NCBI GenBank assembly: GCA_947588665.1
Contig: CANPYU010000008.1
Location: 1 to 16,997, forward strand
Source of the DNA: an uncultured Bacilli bacterium
Lineage (GTDB): Bacteria; Bacillota_I; Bacilli_A; RF39; UBA660
DNA: 16,997 nt
Direction: 5' to 3'
In this document: positions 1 to 7,834 of the stretch, in pieces
Numbering within the stretch: position 1 is the stretch's first letter
How the letters are laid out: each line of letters starts with the position of its first letter
The notes under the pieces: generated by a model
Told to the model about the DNA's origin: nothing
The model's database searches: none
The model's input: the letters and a program-made list of their open reading frames with translations, nothing else
Program-made: the position numbers and the translations under genes

Positions 1-2
1 TT

Positions 3-1541
3 GTAAGAACTAAAATTCACAATAAAGAAAAAAATGTTCTTCATCCAGCTTATCAAGTATTATCTTATGCTGAACTATTAAAAAGTTATAATTTAACCAT
101 TGAAAAAGAACATACTAATGTCATACCAACTGTATATTTACATAATTATGATTTAAATATTTATGATCCAATCTTAAATATTAAATATAAACCTTATTAT
201 CGTAAAGTAAATATGTTTGGCCGCAATGAAGCATTAGAATTTAAAGAATTAATTTCCAGTAATATAAAATATGGGGATAACTTAAGTATTATTAACAAAA
301 TTGATCTAAGTGAAATAAAACCAACTAAAAAACTATTAAAAGAAATAATAAATATGACTAAAGGCCAAAAAGTATTTAATTTATTAGATGAACAAAAAGT
401 AATCATGGAAAATATTATTACTTTAGCTCATCAATCTTTTATTGAAAATAAAAAACAAACAATTATTATTAAAGGAGGTCCCGGGACAGGTAAATCCATA
501 CTAGCCATCAATGCTTTAGGAGAACTATTATCTATTGGCTTAATGGGTGCTTATGTATCTAAAAATATGGCTCCAAGAAAAGTTTATAAAAATATGATAA
601 TTAATAATTCTAATGAAGTAAGTATTAATGAATTATTTAAAAGTTCTGGTTATTTTTTTCGTGATAAGCCTAATAAATATGATTTTTTACTAGTTGATGA
701 AGCTCATCGCTTGCAAGAAAAATCTGGTCTTCATAATAATCTAGGTGAAAATCAAATTAAAGAAATTATTAATGCTAGTAAACTAAGTGTCTTTTTTATC
801 GATGAAAAACAAGCAATCACCCTAAAAGATATTGGTACTATTAAAAACATTGAGTATTATGCTAAAATGTTAAAATCTAAAATAAGTACTTATGAATTAA
901 TAAGCCAGTTTCGGTGTAATGGCAGTGATAATTACTTAGATTTTATTGAAGCCTTACTTTATAACAAAAAAGAAAAACCAAAATTTAATTTTGATTTTCA
1001 AGTTATTGATACTCCAAAAGAATTAAAAGACTTAATAACAAAGAAAAACACCACCAATAATGCTCGCCTGGTCGCTGGTTTTTGTTGGCCTCGAAAAGTC
1101 TCTACTGCCGATAATCAAAATTATCATGATATTAAAATTGATGATTTTTCTATGAGTTGGAATTTAAAACATGGTACTCCTTTTGCCATAAGAGAAAATG
1201 CCATAAATGAAATTGGCTGTATTTATAATGTTCAAGGCCTCGAATTTGATTATATTGGAGTAATAATAGGTCCCGACTTAAAATATCAAAATGGTAAAAT
1301 AACAACCGATTATAAAGCTCGTTCTAATACTGAAAAATCTTTATATGGCCTGCAAACCAAAATAAAAGAAGACAAAGAAAATAAAGAATATTATGAAAAT
1401 CTTGCCGATACTTTAATTAGAAATACTTATCGCGTATTACTAACAAGAGGTATAAAAGGCTGCTATGTCTATGCTTGTGATGAAAAATTACAACAATATT
1501 TAAAAAAGATGCAATCACATAAATTACATCTTAATACTTAA
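3..1541 (+). CDS. DUF2075-family DNA/RNA helicase-like ATPase, 5' partial
   Basis: The frame is open from base 3 with no in-frame start before the ATG at 213, and the 70 codons upstream read as protein (HPAYQVLSYAELL resembles the HPS-x-Q-x-x-x-Y segment of the N-terminal nuclease-like domain in this family). The gene therefore begins outside the window, and an ATG-213 start would be an artefact. Visible motifs are a Walker A (GGPGTGKS, near base 476), a Walker B (LLVDEAH, near 690), a superfamily-1-like motif NVQGLEFD near 1228 and a C-terminal NTYRVLLTRG near 1420. These fit the DUF2075/Schlafen-like helicase family, which acts as a nucleotide-dependent nucleic-acid enzyme; the cellular role is not established. 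It converges on the dehydrogenase gene, 35 nt apart. Family call confident, function not. Confidence 0.85.
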   Translation, partial: VRTKIHNKEKNVLHPAYQVLSYAELLKSYNLTIEKEHTNVIPTVYLHNYDLNIYDPILNIKYKPYYRKVNMFGRNEALEFKELISSNIKYGDNLSIINKIDLSEIKPTKKLLKEIINMTKGQKVFNLLDEQKVIMENIITLAHQSFIENKKQTIIIKGGPGTGKSILAINALGELLSIGLMGAYVSKNMAPRKVYKNMIINNSNEVSINELFKSSGYFFRDKPNKYDFLLVDEAHRLQEKSGLHNNLGENQIKEIINASKLSVFFIDEKQAITLKDIGTIKNIEYYAKMLKSKISTYELISQFRCNGSDNYLDFIEALLYNKKEKPKFNFDFQVIDTPKELKDLITKKNTTNNARLVAGFCWPRKVSTADNQNYHDIKIDDFSMSWNLKHGTPFAIRENAINEIGCIYNVQGLEFDYIGVIIGPDLKYQNGKITTDYKARSNTEKSLYGLQTKIKEDKENKEYYENLADTLIRNTYRVLLTRGIKGCYVYACDEKLQQYLKKMQSHKLHLNT

Positions 1542-1548
1542 AACCAAT

Positions 1549-1577
1549 AGTTTATTACAATATCCCTATAATAAACT
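1549..1577. terminator. Candidate bidirectional hairpin between convergent genes
   Basis: Perfect 9-bp arms AGTTTATTA (1549-1557) and TAATAAACT (1569-1577) enclose an 11-nt loop, between the ends of the two convergent genes. The stem is AT-rich and neither side has a clean T-run, so termination efficiency is uncertain. The right arm touches the last base of the dehydrogenase stop codon. Confidence 0.45.
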
Positions 1578-2632
1578 TAATACTTTAATTTATAACTTGC
1601 ATCCATCATTTCACTAGTTGGAATAAATCCAGGTTTCGCGGCAATTACATCCGGTATTCTATTTGCTATATCTGCACAAGTAAGTCTAACTGTATCAGGT
1701 TTATTTATTACCACTGTTGTATCTGGTTCACCATATATTGTCCATTCATTAGTATCATAATCATCTTTACCATAAACTTTTCCAACAGATTCAGCTTCAA
1801 TTGTAATTCCTTCTTCTGTCTCAAGAATTGCTACTGCTCTCATGCCTGTTGCATCTCCTGCTTTAATATCCATTTTTAAAGTTTCACTATGAATTTCTTC
1901 TTCACTGGTAGTAGGAATAGTTTCACTACGCATTTTTTTAGGAGTTAAATGAAGTTTATCAGCAAGCCATCCTACTGTATTCCACATATAAGAAGGCATA
2001 AACTCTCTTCTATTAATTATTTTTTCTCTTTCTTGTTCACTTATTTTATCTACAATAGCAATTTTCTCATCAAACTCATCCCTTGTAAGCCCTGCTCCAT
2101 GGACCTTTGCTAAAGCAATACCATAATCTTCAACATTATATGAACTACTACCTTTAATTTTGGTAATATTATGAGTTGAACCTGCAATAGAAGTAATCAT
2201 ATTACCCCAAAAAATATCTTGATACCCACATCCTGTAATCGTAACATTATTGGCTTTTGCAAGCACATCAAGTTCATGATATAATGTTGGATTAGAATTT
2301 TTAGCATAAAAACACTCTTCCGAAGTAGTAATGACATTAACTCCATTAGTAACACAACATCTTATTTCATTACCAACATCATTTAAATAACTCATTGTTG
2401 CAATGACGGCAATATCAGGTTTAACTTCTTTAAGTAAATCATCTAACTTAGAAATATCATTGATGGTAACACCTCTTTTTTCACTCCCAATAATAACTCC
2501 AATATCTTCCCCAATAACATCTGGATTAATATCCACTGCCCCTACAATATTACCCCCTAGATTATAAATATATTCCATAATATATTTACTCATTTTGCCA
2601 CATCCAATTTGCATTACTTTAATTTGTTTCAT
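1577..2632 (-). CDS. ord: 2,4-diaminopentanoate dehydrogenase-like (ornithine fermentation)
   Basis: A 351-residue protein with an N-terminal Rossmann fold of the dihydrodipicolinate-reductase type ([12 protein letters not shown], then [11 protein letters not shown]) and a C-terminal domain as in 2,4-diaminopentanoate dehydrogenase. That enzyme oxidatively deaminates 2,4-diaminopentanoate to 2-amino-4-oxopentanoate in the anaerobic ornithine pathway. Length agrees with the family (about 350 aa). The ATG lies inside the end of the upstream AAA+ gene (14-nt overlap), implying translational coupling. The other pathway genes (aminomutase oraS/oraE, thiolase ortA/ortB) are not in this window, so pathway membership is by family, not context. 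A paralogous amino-acid dehydrogenase with another substrate is possible. Its C-terminal coding end abuts the candidate hairpin at 1549-1577. Confidence 0.75.
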   Translation of the reverse strand: MKQIKVMQIGCGKMSKYIMEYIYNLGGNIVGAVDINPDVIGEDIGVIIGSEKRGVTINDISKLDDLLKEVKPDIAVIATMSYLNDVGNEIRCCVTNGVNVITTSEECFYAKNSNPTLYHELDVLAKANNVTITGCGYQDIFWGNMITSIAGSTHNITKIKGSSSYNVEDYGIALAKVHGAGLTRDEFDEKIAIVDKISEQEREKIINRREFMPSYMWNTVGWLADKLHLTPKKMRSETIPTTSEEEIHSETLKMDIKAGDATGMRAVAILETEEGITIEAESVGKVYGKDDYDTNEWTIYGEPDTTVVINKPDTVRLTCADIANRIPDVIAAKPGFIPTSEMMDASYKLKY

Positions 2633-3533
2633 TTAAATCAACTCCTTCTTCTCTAATCATATCCGCAAATTCTACTTTAAATCTTTCTATTTCTTTTAAT
2701 TTAGCATCTTCATATATATTTTTAGCATTACAAATAGCTTTATAAAAATGTTTTAAACTAACTTCTTTTGTATTATCATATAAAGCAAAAGTAAAAGCAT
2801 TAGCAACTATAGTTAAACAAATATCAGGATATCTTGAGGCAATTTCATACACTCTTTTATATTCATCAGTCATATCCACAATAAATCGCATAATCTTTTC
2901 TTTAATAAAATCAGTGTAATTGCACTTAACTCCAATTTGTCTTTCAAGCTTTGGTAAAGTACCCATTAATATTTGGACAGTTGTATCTTTATCAGCTTCT
3001 ACTACTTCAATCTTTTGAAATCTTCTTAAAAATGCTCTATCCCTTAAAATATAATGTTCGTATTCTTCAGTAGTAGTAGATCCAATCATTTTTATTGTAC
3101 CTCTATCAAGTCCTGCTTTTAACATATTAGCAAAATCCATTCCCCCTTCTTTATTAACTAAAAGATGGGTTTCATCAATAAAAACTATAACATTATCTTT
3201 ACCCGCTAATTCTTTAACTAATAAATCTATTCTATTTTCACTAGTTCCATTAATATCAGTACTTCCAATTAAACTACTAATATTTATTTTAATAATTTGA
3301 TAATTAAGCAAAACATCTGGCACATAACCTTTAATAATTCGGTATGCTAAACCTTCCACAATCGCCGTTTTACCAATTCCTGGCTTACCTACTAATAAAG
3401 CACTTTTCTCTGGTGTAAGTAAAGTAAGTATCATTTGTTTAATCTCATTTTCTCTTCCAATCGCTGGGTCAGTTATATATTCTTTTTCTGTTAAATTCTC
3501 TCCATAACGTTCCAACATACTAATCTCATTCAT
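2619..3533 (-). CDS. Single-domain ClpA/ClpB-type AAA+ ATPase
   Basis: About 304 aa. It resembles the first ATPase domain of ClpB/ClpC: the [19 protein letters not shown] linker (11-31), Walker A GKPGIGKT (49-56), Walker B VIVFIDE (115-121), sensor-1 GSTTTEEY (151-158) and an arginine-finger segment RDRAFLRRF (164-172). The Clp N-domain, the second ATPase domain and a ClpP-binding loop are absent, so it is not a canonical Clp unfoldase. An upstream in-frame ATG exists at 3557, but the AGAAAGGAA ribosome binding site lies between it and the ATG at 3533, so I chose 3533. It overlaps the dehydrogenase gene by 14 nt and shares its promoter. It may be a chaperone or reactivase for a partner enzyme; this is inference from overlap only. 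Confidence 0.8.
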   Translation of the reverse strand: MNEISMLERYGENLTEKEYITDPAIGRENEIKQMILTLLTPEKSALLVGKPGIGKTAIVEGLAYRIIKGYVPDVLLNYQIIKINISSLIGSTDINGTSENRIDLLVKELAGKDNVIVFIDETHLLVNKEGGMDFANMLKAGLDRGTIKMIGSTTTEEYEHYILRDRAFLRRFQKIEVVEADKDTTVQILMGTLPKLERQIGVKCNYTDFIKEKIMRFIVDMTDEYKRVYEIASRYPDICLTIVANAFTFALYDNTKEVSLKHFYKAICNAKNIYEDAKLKEIERFKVEFADMIREEGVDLNETN

Positions 3534-3565
3534 AATAAATTCCTTTCTATATTCCATCTATCTAT

Positions 3566-3574
3566 ATTATAACA
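3566..3574 (-). promoter_or_regulatory. Extended -10 promoter for the AAA+/dehydrogenase pair
   Basis: On the minus strand TGTTATAAT gives a perfect TATAAT with the extended TG. No good -35 is visible at 17 nt (AT-rich only). It lies 33 nt before the chosen AAA+ start and just after the terminator of the desulfoferrodoxin gene, so the pair is likely its own transcript. Confidence 0.65.
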
Positions 3575-3590
3575 TAAAAGAGTCCATTTA

Positions 3591-3626
3591 AAAATAAAAA
3601 AGCAAAGCAGTTATTACTTTACTTTT
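3591..3626 (-). terminator. Rho-independent terminator of desulfoferrodoxin gene
   Basis: Minus-strand stem AAAAGTAAAG / CTTTGCTTTT (10 bp with one G-T pair; 3617-3626 and 3598-3607) with a 9-nt loop, followed by a T-rich tail (3597 down to 3591). The stem starts within the last codons and the loop contains the stop codon. Confidence 0.7.
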
Positions 3627-3991
3627 ACCATTTCTTTAATCCAAAGCCCATGCAAGTTACAATAATCTAAAGCTTCTCTAACTTCTTCATCTTTTTCCAA
3701 TTTAAAATTTGCTTGAGCTTCCATATTAGGTTTTAATTCTACTTTTTTAATATCTTTATCTGTAACTAAATAAATCCATTTGATATAATGAGCCTCTTCC
3801 ATCGGATGAGCAACTTCACCCACTCTTACCACAACTTCATCATTAGTAATATCTATAACTGGAACATGTTTTTCCCTCGCAGCATCCACACTGTTAGGTA
3901 AAATTTTAACCATAGCTTCTCCACAACAAGTCTTATTTTCTTCTTCCATAGTTATATTTCCACACTTTTTACATATTAAATATTCTTTCAT
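3614..3991 (-). CDS. dfx: Desulfoferrodoxin / superoxide reductase
   Basis: A 125-residue two-domain superoxide reductase, which reduces superoxide to hydrogen peroxide in the cytoplasm of anaerobes without producing oxygen. The N-terminal desulforedoxin-like rubredoxin site is complete (C7, C10, C22, C23). The catalytic neelaredoxin domain has the Glu-Lys-His motif (E40-K41-H42), H62 in HPMEEAH, H68, and the C111/H114 pair in YCNLHGLW, matching the four-His one-Cys iron centre. An in-frame TTG at 4003 is possible, but GGTGAT precedes the ATG at 3991 with proper spacing and family members begin near M-K-E-Y. The gene is 42 nt downstream of the HAAS gene; an extended -10 like TGATAAAAT in that gap could give it its own promoter. 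It ends in its own terminator. Confidence 0.92.
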   Translation of the reverse strand: MKEYLICKKCGNITMEEENKTCCGEAMVKILPNSVDAAREKHVPVIDITNDEVVVRVGEVAHPMEEAHYIKWIYLVTDKDIKKVELKPNMEAQANFKLEKDEEVREALDYCNLHGLWIKEMVKVK

Positions 3992-4033
3992 TTTTATCAC
4001 CAATCTTATTTTATCAAATATTATTATTTAAAT

Positions 4034-5668
4034 CTATCTTTTATAAATATTTTCCTGAATTTGCTCTAAACCTAATTTATCAGTATAACTAATATTAACT
4101 AATTTAGCTTCTCTAAAAATATCTTCAATATCATCTTGCTCAAAATCATCACTTAATAAATCTAAATTAACTTCAAAAGTAAATTCATAATTCTTATCAG
4201 CTTCTACATCCCGAGCCACATATTTATTTACTTTTACTGTTTCTACATCTTCATCTTGAAATCTTCTTAAAGTTAAATATACATATTCTTCATCATTACT
4301 TTCTGTAACTTTTAAAACATTATAAGTTTTTATAAAACTAACATTATAATTATTTTGATTATCATAATTTTTATTATCAGTTAATATCTTATAATTTTCT
4401 TCATTAACATAAATAGTTTTATATATTTTAAAATTATTAACATATATTTTTTTATTTTTTAAACTATTAATAAATAATTTAAATATATCTTTATTCCAAG
4501 AAAAATTCTCTATATCTTCCTCCAAACATATCGCATTATATCCACATTCATCAATCTCTATTTCTACTCTTAAATTATCTTTAAAATCCGGATATTTATA
4601 TTCTATTTTAACTATATCCCCTAAAGTATTATCTATTTTAATTTCATCATAATCATATAACATTAAAGTATTTTTCATTTCTATATTTCTTGAAATAGTT
4701 TTTGTATCAGTTTTTTGATAATCATAAATAATCTCTGTATTAGTTATTTCTATTGCTCCAATAGTAAGTCCTGTTCCCATTAATAATATAATAATAAATA
4801 ACTTAGTTAAAATTATCCAAGCTTTCATTTTTCTTTTACAAATAAAATTTATTGCTACTTCTAAGAAAAAAGCTCCACCCAAAAATAAAGAGACTACTAA
4901 AAGTAATATTCCATAATATTTAACTCCATTTATAAGTAAATAAATCATTAAAGCAAGAATAATTGTAATTCCTATTAAAAAACATACTATAAAGAAACTA
5001 ATAAATATAAAAAATGCTTTAAATATTACATCACATATTCTATTAATCACATCCCTATTATCAGTATCTTCATCTATTTCTTTAGGTCTATTATTATAAT
5101 CTAAATCTTTTTCTTCTTCCTCTTTTTCTATTATATTATTCGCAAATTTTTTAAATAATCTTTTATCAAGCATTTTTATAAAAAATAATATCGCAATAAT
5201 TGTATAGCTTAAATCAATAACAAACTCCCATATATCGGCAAAAATACTTCCAACTGGAGTTCCTAAATCTAAAAATAAATTTTCACCCAAATTTTTAATT
5301 AAACTAAAAGGTAATCTAATTATTCCAATAATAAGCATAATTAAAGCAATTTCAATAATAATTTTAATAATATCTTTCGAACTTTTATTATCAAACGAAT
5401 CTACAAAATCACTTATTTTATTAGTAATTCTTGTTAAAAAACCCGTATTAACTTCTTCTTTTTTCTCTTTAACTTTATAAGCCGCGAGCATTTCTTTAAC
5501 AATTAAATCCAATTCTCCCAACTCTTTAACTGCTTCTTCCTCAGTTAATCCTGCATTAACTTTTTCTTCAATATATCCTTCATATTCACTAATAATATCA
5601 TCAATTTCTGCATCTTCTAAAACATCTAATCTTTTTCTTAATTTACTTAAAAACTCATTCTTTTTCAT
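4034..5668 (-). CDS. HAAS (DUF1700-type) domain membrane protein, PadR partner
   Basis: 544 aa. Residues 1-68 form a HAAS-like helical domain (FLSKLRKRLDVLEDAEID...LTEEEAVKELG), found almost always next to PadR regulators. An acidic/basic linker follows, then about five hydrophobic membrane segments near 101-124, 147-166, 216-246, 250-277 and 284-306. The last 230 residues are polar, beta-rich and probably extracytoplasmic, as in adhesin-like DUF4097-type tails, though I cannot assign a Pfam family with certainty. The ATG overlaps the end of padR by 14 nt and its AAGGAGT ribosome binding site lies inside padR, so the two are translationally coupled. Known PadR/HAAS pairs respond to envelope stress or antimicrobials; the ligand here is unknown. 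Confidence 0.8.
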   Translation of the reverse strand: MKKNEFLSKLRKRLDVLEDAEIDDIISEYEGYIEEKVNAGLTEEEAVKELGELDLIVKEMLAAYKVKEKKEEVNTGFLTRITNKISDFVDSFDNKSSKDIIKIIIEIALIMLIIGIIRLPFSLIKNLGENLFLDLGTPVGSIFADIWEFVIDLSYTIIAILFFIKMLDKRLFKKFANNIIEKEEEEKDLDYNNRPKEIDEDTDNRDVINRICDVIFKAFFIFISFFIVCFLIGITIILALMIYLLINGVKYYGILLLVVSLFLGGAFFLEVAINFICKRKMKAWIILTKLFIIILLMGTGLTIGAIEITNTEIIYDYQKTDTKTISRNIEMKNTLMLYDYDEIKIDNTLGDIVKIEYKYPDFKDNLRVEIEIDECGYNAICLEEDIENFSWNKDIFKLFINSLKNKKIYVNNFKIYKTIYVNEENYKILTDNKNYDNQNNYNVSFIKTYNVLKVTESNDEEYVYLTLRRFQDEDVETVKVNKYVARDVEADKNYEFTFEVNLDLLSDDFEQDDIEDIFREAKLVNISYTDKLGLEQIQENIYKR

Positions 5669-5984
5669 TTAATTCACTCCTTTTTATAAATCTATTAACA
5701 TTTAAAGAAAACTTTTTCCATTCCTCTAATTGTTGCTTTTTCTTCTCTTTTCCTAATGCTGTTAAATGATAATATTTCCTAATTGGTCCTTCACTTGATT
5801 CTTTAGTATAAGTATCAAAATAATTTTCATTTGTAAGTCTTTTTAATATAGGATATATTGTCCCTTCATTAACATCCACTACTTTACTTACTGCCTCTAC
5901 AAGTTCATACCCATACATATCTTTTTTCTCTACCATCACTAAAATAAGTAATTCTAATACCCCTTTTTTATACTGGGTGTTCAA
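5655..5984 (-). CDS. PadR-family transcriptional regulator (TTG start)
   Basis: 109 aa. The winged-helix core covers about residues 8-80: GVLELLILVMVEKKDMYGYEL, the recognition part NEGTIYPILKRL and the wing SSEGPIRKYYHLTALG, followed by a short C-terminal helix for dimerisation. This is the short PadR-s1 type, normally a ligand-released repressor. The start is TTG at 5984, supported by AGAGGTGATT six bases upstream and no alternative ATG before the domain. It is the first gene of a two-gene unit with the HAAS membrane protein. The promoter carries a 30-bp palindrome over its -35, so autorepression is likely. The stop is TGA, which with TGG-encoded Trp shows the standard code. Confidence 0.92.
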   Translation of the reverse strand: MNTQYKKGVLELLILVMVEKKDMYGYELVEAVSKVVDVNEGTIYPILKRLTNENYFDTYTKESSEGPIRKYYHLTALGKEKKKQQLEEWKKFSLNVNRFIKRSELNEKE

Positions 5985-6005
5985 AACTAATCACCTCTTT
6001 CATAT

Positions 6006-6034
6006 ATCTTAAATCTACTACTATGTTTTGTCAA
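6006..6034 (-). promoter_or_regulatory. padR promoter (sigma-A type)
   Basis: Minus strand: perfect -35 TTGACA (6029-6034), 17-nt spacer, -10 TAAGAT (6006-6011, 4 of 6 consensus). The -35 lies inside the palindrome at 6022-6051. Confidence 0.75.
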
Positions 6035-6051
6035 GTACTAAACAATACATA
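6022..6051. promoter_or_regulatory. 30-bp palindromic operator, probable PadR site
   Basis: TATGTTTTGTCAAGT (6022-6036) and ACTAAACAATACATA (6037-6051) are inverted copies matching at 12 of 15 positions, with an ATGT...ACAT outer pair as in known PadR operators. It covers the padR -35 and ends just upstream of the candidate promoter of the divergent small gene, so one bound dimer pair could control both. Binding by PadR is inferred. Confidence 0.7.
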
Positions 6052-6055
6052 TATA

Positions 6056-6084
6056 TTTATATTTTATTAAAAATATGCTAAAAT
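6056..6084 (+). promoter_or_regulatory. Candidate promoter of the small membrane protein gene
   Basis: Extended -10 TGCTAAAAT (6076-6084), 17-nt spacer to a weak -35 TTTATA (6056-6061). It starts five bases beyond the palindrome, so it would be affected by the same regulator. Confidence 0.5.
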
Positions 6085-6109
6085 AATAATAACTAAGGGT
6101 TGATGAATT

Positions 6110-6412
6110 ATGAAAATAAAAACTTTAATAATAACAATTGGAGTAATCGTGCTACTTCTATCCTATAATCTTTTTTGCTATTATTTTGCGAGTAACAGAG
6201 TTAAAGAACTAACAACCTACCCTATAAAAACTTATCTTCAAGAAAATAATCTCTCCTCTAACTATGAATTTATTAAAGCCTTAAATAATGAGGACAACTC
6301 TTTAAGTGTATACATAAAAGTTGATAAAGAATATTATCATTTTATCTTACTTAAAGATGGAGCTTATAAAATATTAGAAGTAAATAAAGATATTCCTGCT
6401 TATATTCGTTAA
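6110..6412 (+). CDS. Small single-pass membrane or secreted protein, unknown
   Basis: 100 aa, not recognised. Residues 1-5 are basic and about 5-27 form one hydrophobic segment (LIITIGVIVLLLSYNLFCYYF), a signal anchor or uncleaved signal peptide; Cys23 sits at the end of the segment, but no proper lipobox is visible. The remaining 70 residues are polar with alternating beta-like stretches (SLSVYIKVDKEYYHFILL, AYKILEVNKDIPAYIR), probably an extracytoplasmic domain. The ribosome binding site (AAGGG about 12 nt upstream) is poor. It is divergent from padR with 125 nt between starts and could belong to the same PadR-controlled response; this is inference. It ends just before the tail-to-tail terminator of the LigD-like gene. 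Confidence 0.75.
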   Translation: MKIKTLIITIGVIVLLLSYNLFCYYFASNRVKELTTYPIKTYLQENNLSSNYEFIKALNNEDNSLSVYIKVDKEYYHFILLKDGAYKILEVNKDIPAYIR

Positions 6413-6435
6413 AAAAAATTAGACTTAAAGTCTAA
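6411..6435 (-). terminator. Rho-independent terminator of the LigD-like gene
   Basis: Stem TTAGACTT / AAGTCTAA (8 bp, single-base loop as drawn; 6419-6435) followed on the minus strand by eight T (6418-6411). It overlaps the stop codon of the LigD-like gene. This is the first clear terminator met reading left from the nuclease operon at 14086. Confidence 0.8.
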
Positions 6436-7787
6436 TAATCATTTATAGTAAAACTTTTAGGACCAATTTTATCTAATTTATTCCAAGAAATAGGTATAGA
6501 TAAAGTTGGTTTATTTTTAAGTCTTAAAGAATATGGGGCAACACTTGTAGCTCCTTTAGTATTTCTAACCCAATCAATAAATATTTTGCCAATTCTCTCT
6601 TTCAGACGTATATTTGAAGTATATTTGTCGGGATATCTTGCCTCCATAAGTTCCGCGATATTTTTGGCAGTTTCTCTAAATTTTTTCCATGTAATCTTTT
6701 GCTTCAATAAAATAACTATATGATACCCTTTTCCTCCACTTGTTTTAATACTAGCTTTTAAATCCAATTCATCTAATATCTTTTTTAAATCTCTAACCCC
6801 TTCTTGAACTTTTTTAAGGCTTAATCCTTCTTCTGGGTCTAAATCAAAAACCATCATATCGGGATGCTTTAAATCAGTTACTTTAGCTCCCCAAACATGA
6901 AATTCAAAACTATTCATTTGCACTTCATATATTAATCCTTGTTCATCTTTAATATAATAATAATCTTCTTTATGCCCCTTCTCATTAGGAATTTTAACTT
7001 TGCCTAAATAAGGATTTTCTTCTAAATGTTTCTTAAAAAACTTACTACCTCCATAACCATCTGGCATTCTAATAGTACTAATAAGTCTATCTTTAATAAG
7101 CGGTAACATCTTTTTGGCTATTTTATGATAATACATAGCAATATCCAGTTTTGTTACTTTAGGATTTTTAAAAATAACTTTATCCGGATTAGTAATTTTA
7201 ATTCCCGCGACAATTGCTTCTTTTCTAGAAGTTTTAAGTTTACTTTTCTTTTTATTTAAAGTTATTTCTTCCATTGTTCTATTACTCTTAATACTTGTAT
7301 TATAGTTATTTATATCATCACTATTAACATATTTATCTTCCTCTTTAATTAACAACCAATTTTCTTCTTTAAATTTAACTAATGTCCATTTACCTTTAAT
7401 TCTCATTCCTTTAATCTTAAATTTAAGTACACCCTTTTTTAATCCTTCATTAAAATCATTTAAAGCATCATAATAACCTTTATCAAAAAGCATGACCGTT
7501 CCCCCACCATATTCTCCTTTAGGAATAGTCCCTTCAAAATTTCGATATGATAAAGGATGGTCCTCCACATGAACCGCGAGTCTCTTATCTTTAATATTAA
7601 AAGATGGTCCCTTAGGTACAGCAAAACTAAGCATAACCCCATTCCATTCGAGCCTTAAATCATAATGGTCTTTTCTTGCTAAATGATGTTGCAAACAATA
7701 TCTTAATTTATTACTAGACTCTTCTTTTTTACCAACTGGTTCTTTTGTTTTCTTAAAATCTCTTTTCTTATTATATTTATCAAGCAT
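6432..7787 (-). CDS. LigD-like 3'-phosphoesterase/DNA polymerase, no ligase domain
   Basis: 451 aa, homologous to parts of bacterial NHEJ LigD. Residues about 28-155 are the 3'-phosphoesterase domain: QHHLARKDHYDLRLEW holds H35, H41 and D43, with FAVPKGPS, H77 in EDHPL and GTIPKGEYGGG (86-96). Residues about 190-451 are the primase-polymerase domain: catalytic D315 and D317 in FDLDPEEG, SGGKGYH (350-356) and D405 in IDWVRN, followed by VAPYSLR. All catalytic residues look intact. The ATP-dependent ligase domain usually lying between them in PE-LIG-POL proteins is absent; only a lysine-rich linker (156-190) remains. A separate ligase and Ku would be needed for full end joining, and neither is in the window. 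AGAGGTG precedes the ATG. It starts 47 nt after the three-gene nuclease block on the same strand. Confidence 0.9.
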   Translation of the reverse strand: MLDKYNKKRDFKKTKEPVGKKEESSNKLRYCLQHHLARKDHYDLRLEWNGVMLSFAVPKGPSFNIKDKRLAVHVEDHPLSYRNFEGTIPKGEYGGGTVMLFDKGYYDALNDFNEGLKKGVLKFKIKGMRIKGKWTLVKFKEENWLLIKEEDKYVNSDDINNYNTSIKSNRTMEEITLNKKKSKLKTSRKEAIVAGIKITNPDKVIFKNPKVTKLDIAMYYHKIAKKMLPLIKDRLISTIRMPDGYGGSKFFKKHLEENPYLGKVKIPNEKGHKEDYYYIKDEQGLIYEVQMNSFEFHVWGAKVTDLKHPDMMVFDLDPEEGLSLKKVQEGVRDLKKILDELDLKASIKTSGGKGYHIVILLKQKITWKKFRETAKNIAELMEARYPDKYTSNIRLKERIGKIFIDWVRNTKGATSVAPYSLRLKNKPTLSIPISWNKLDKIGPKSFTINDY

Positions 7788-7834
7788 ATAAAAAACACCT
7801 CTAATTTTATTTTGAGATATTTTAAATTAATTAT

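Noticed and set aside
197..406. Minus-strand 69-codon ORF inside the DUF2075 gene
   Set aside because: Lies opposite a clearly coding frame; low-complexity hydrophobic product, no ribosome binding site or family.
5655..5657. TGA as a tryptophan codon (Mycoplasma-type code)
   Set aside because: TGA here ends padR right where the family ends, and Trp is encoded by TGG throughout.
7460..7642. 60-codon minus-strand ORF within the LigD-like gene
   Set aside because: Out-of-frame shadow of the phosphoesterase domain, whose catalytic motifs are in the other frame.
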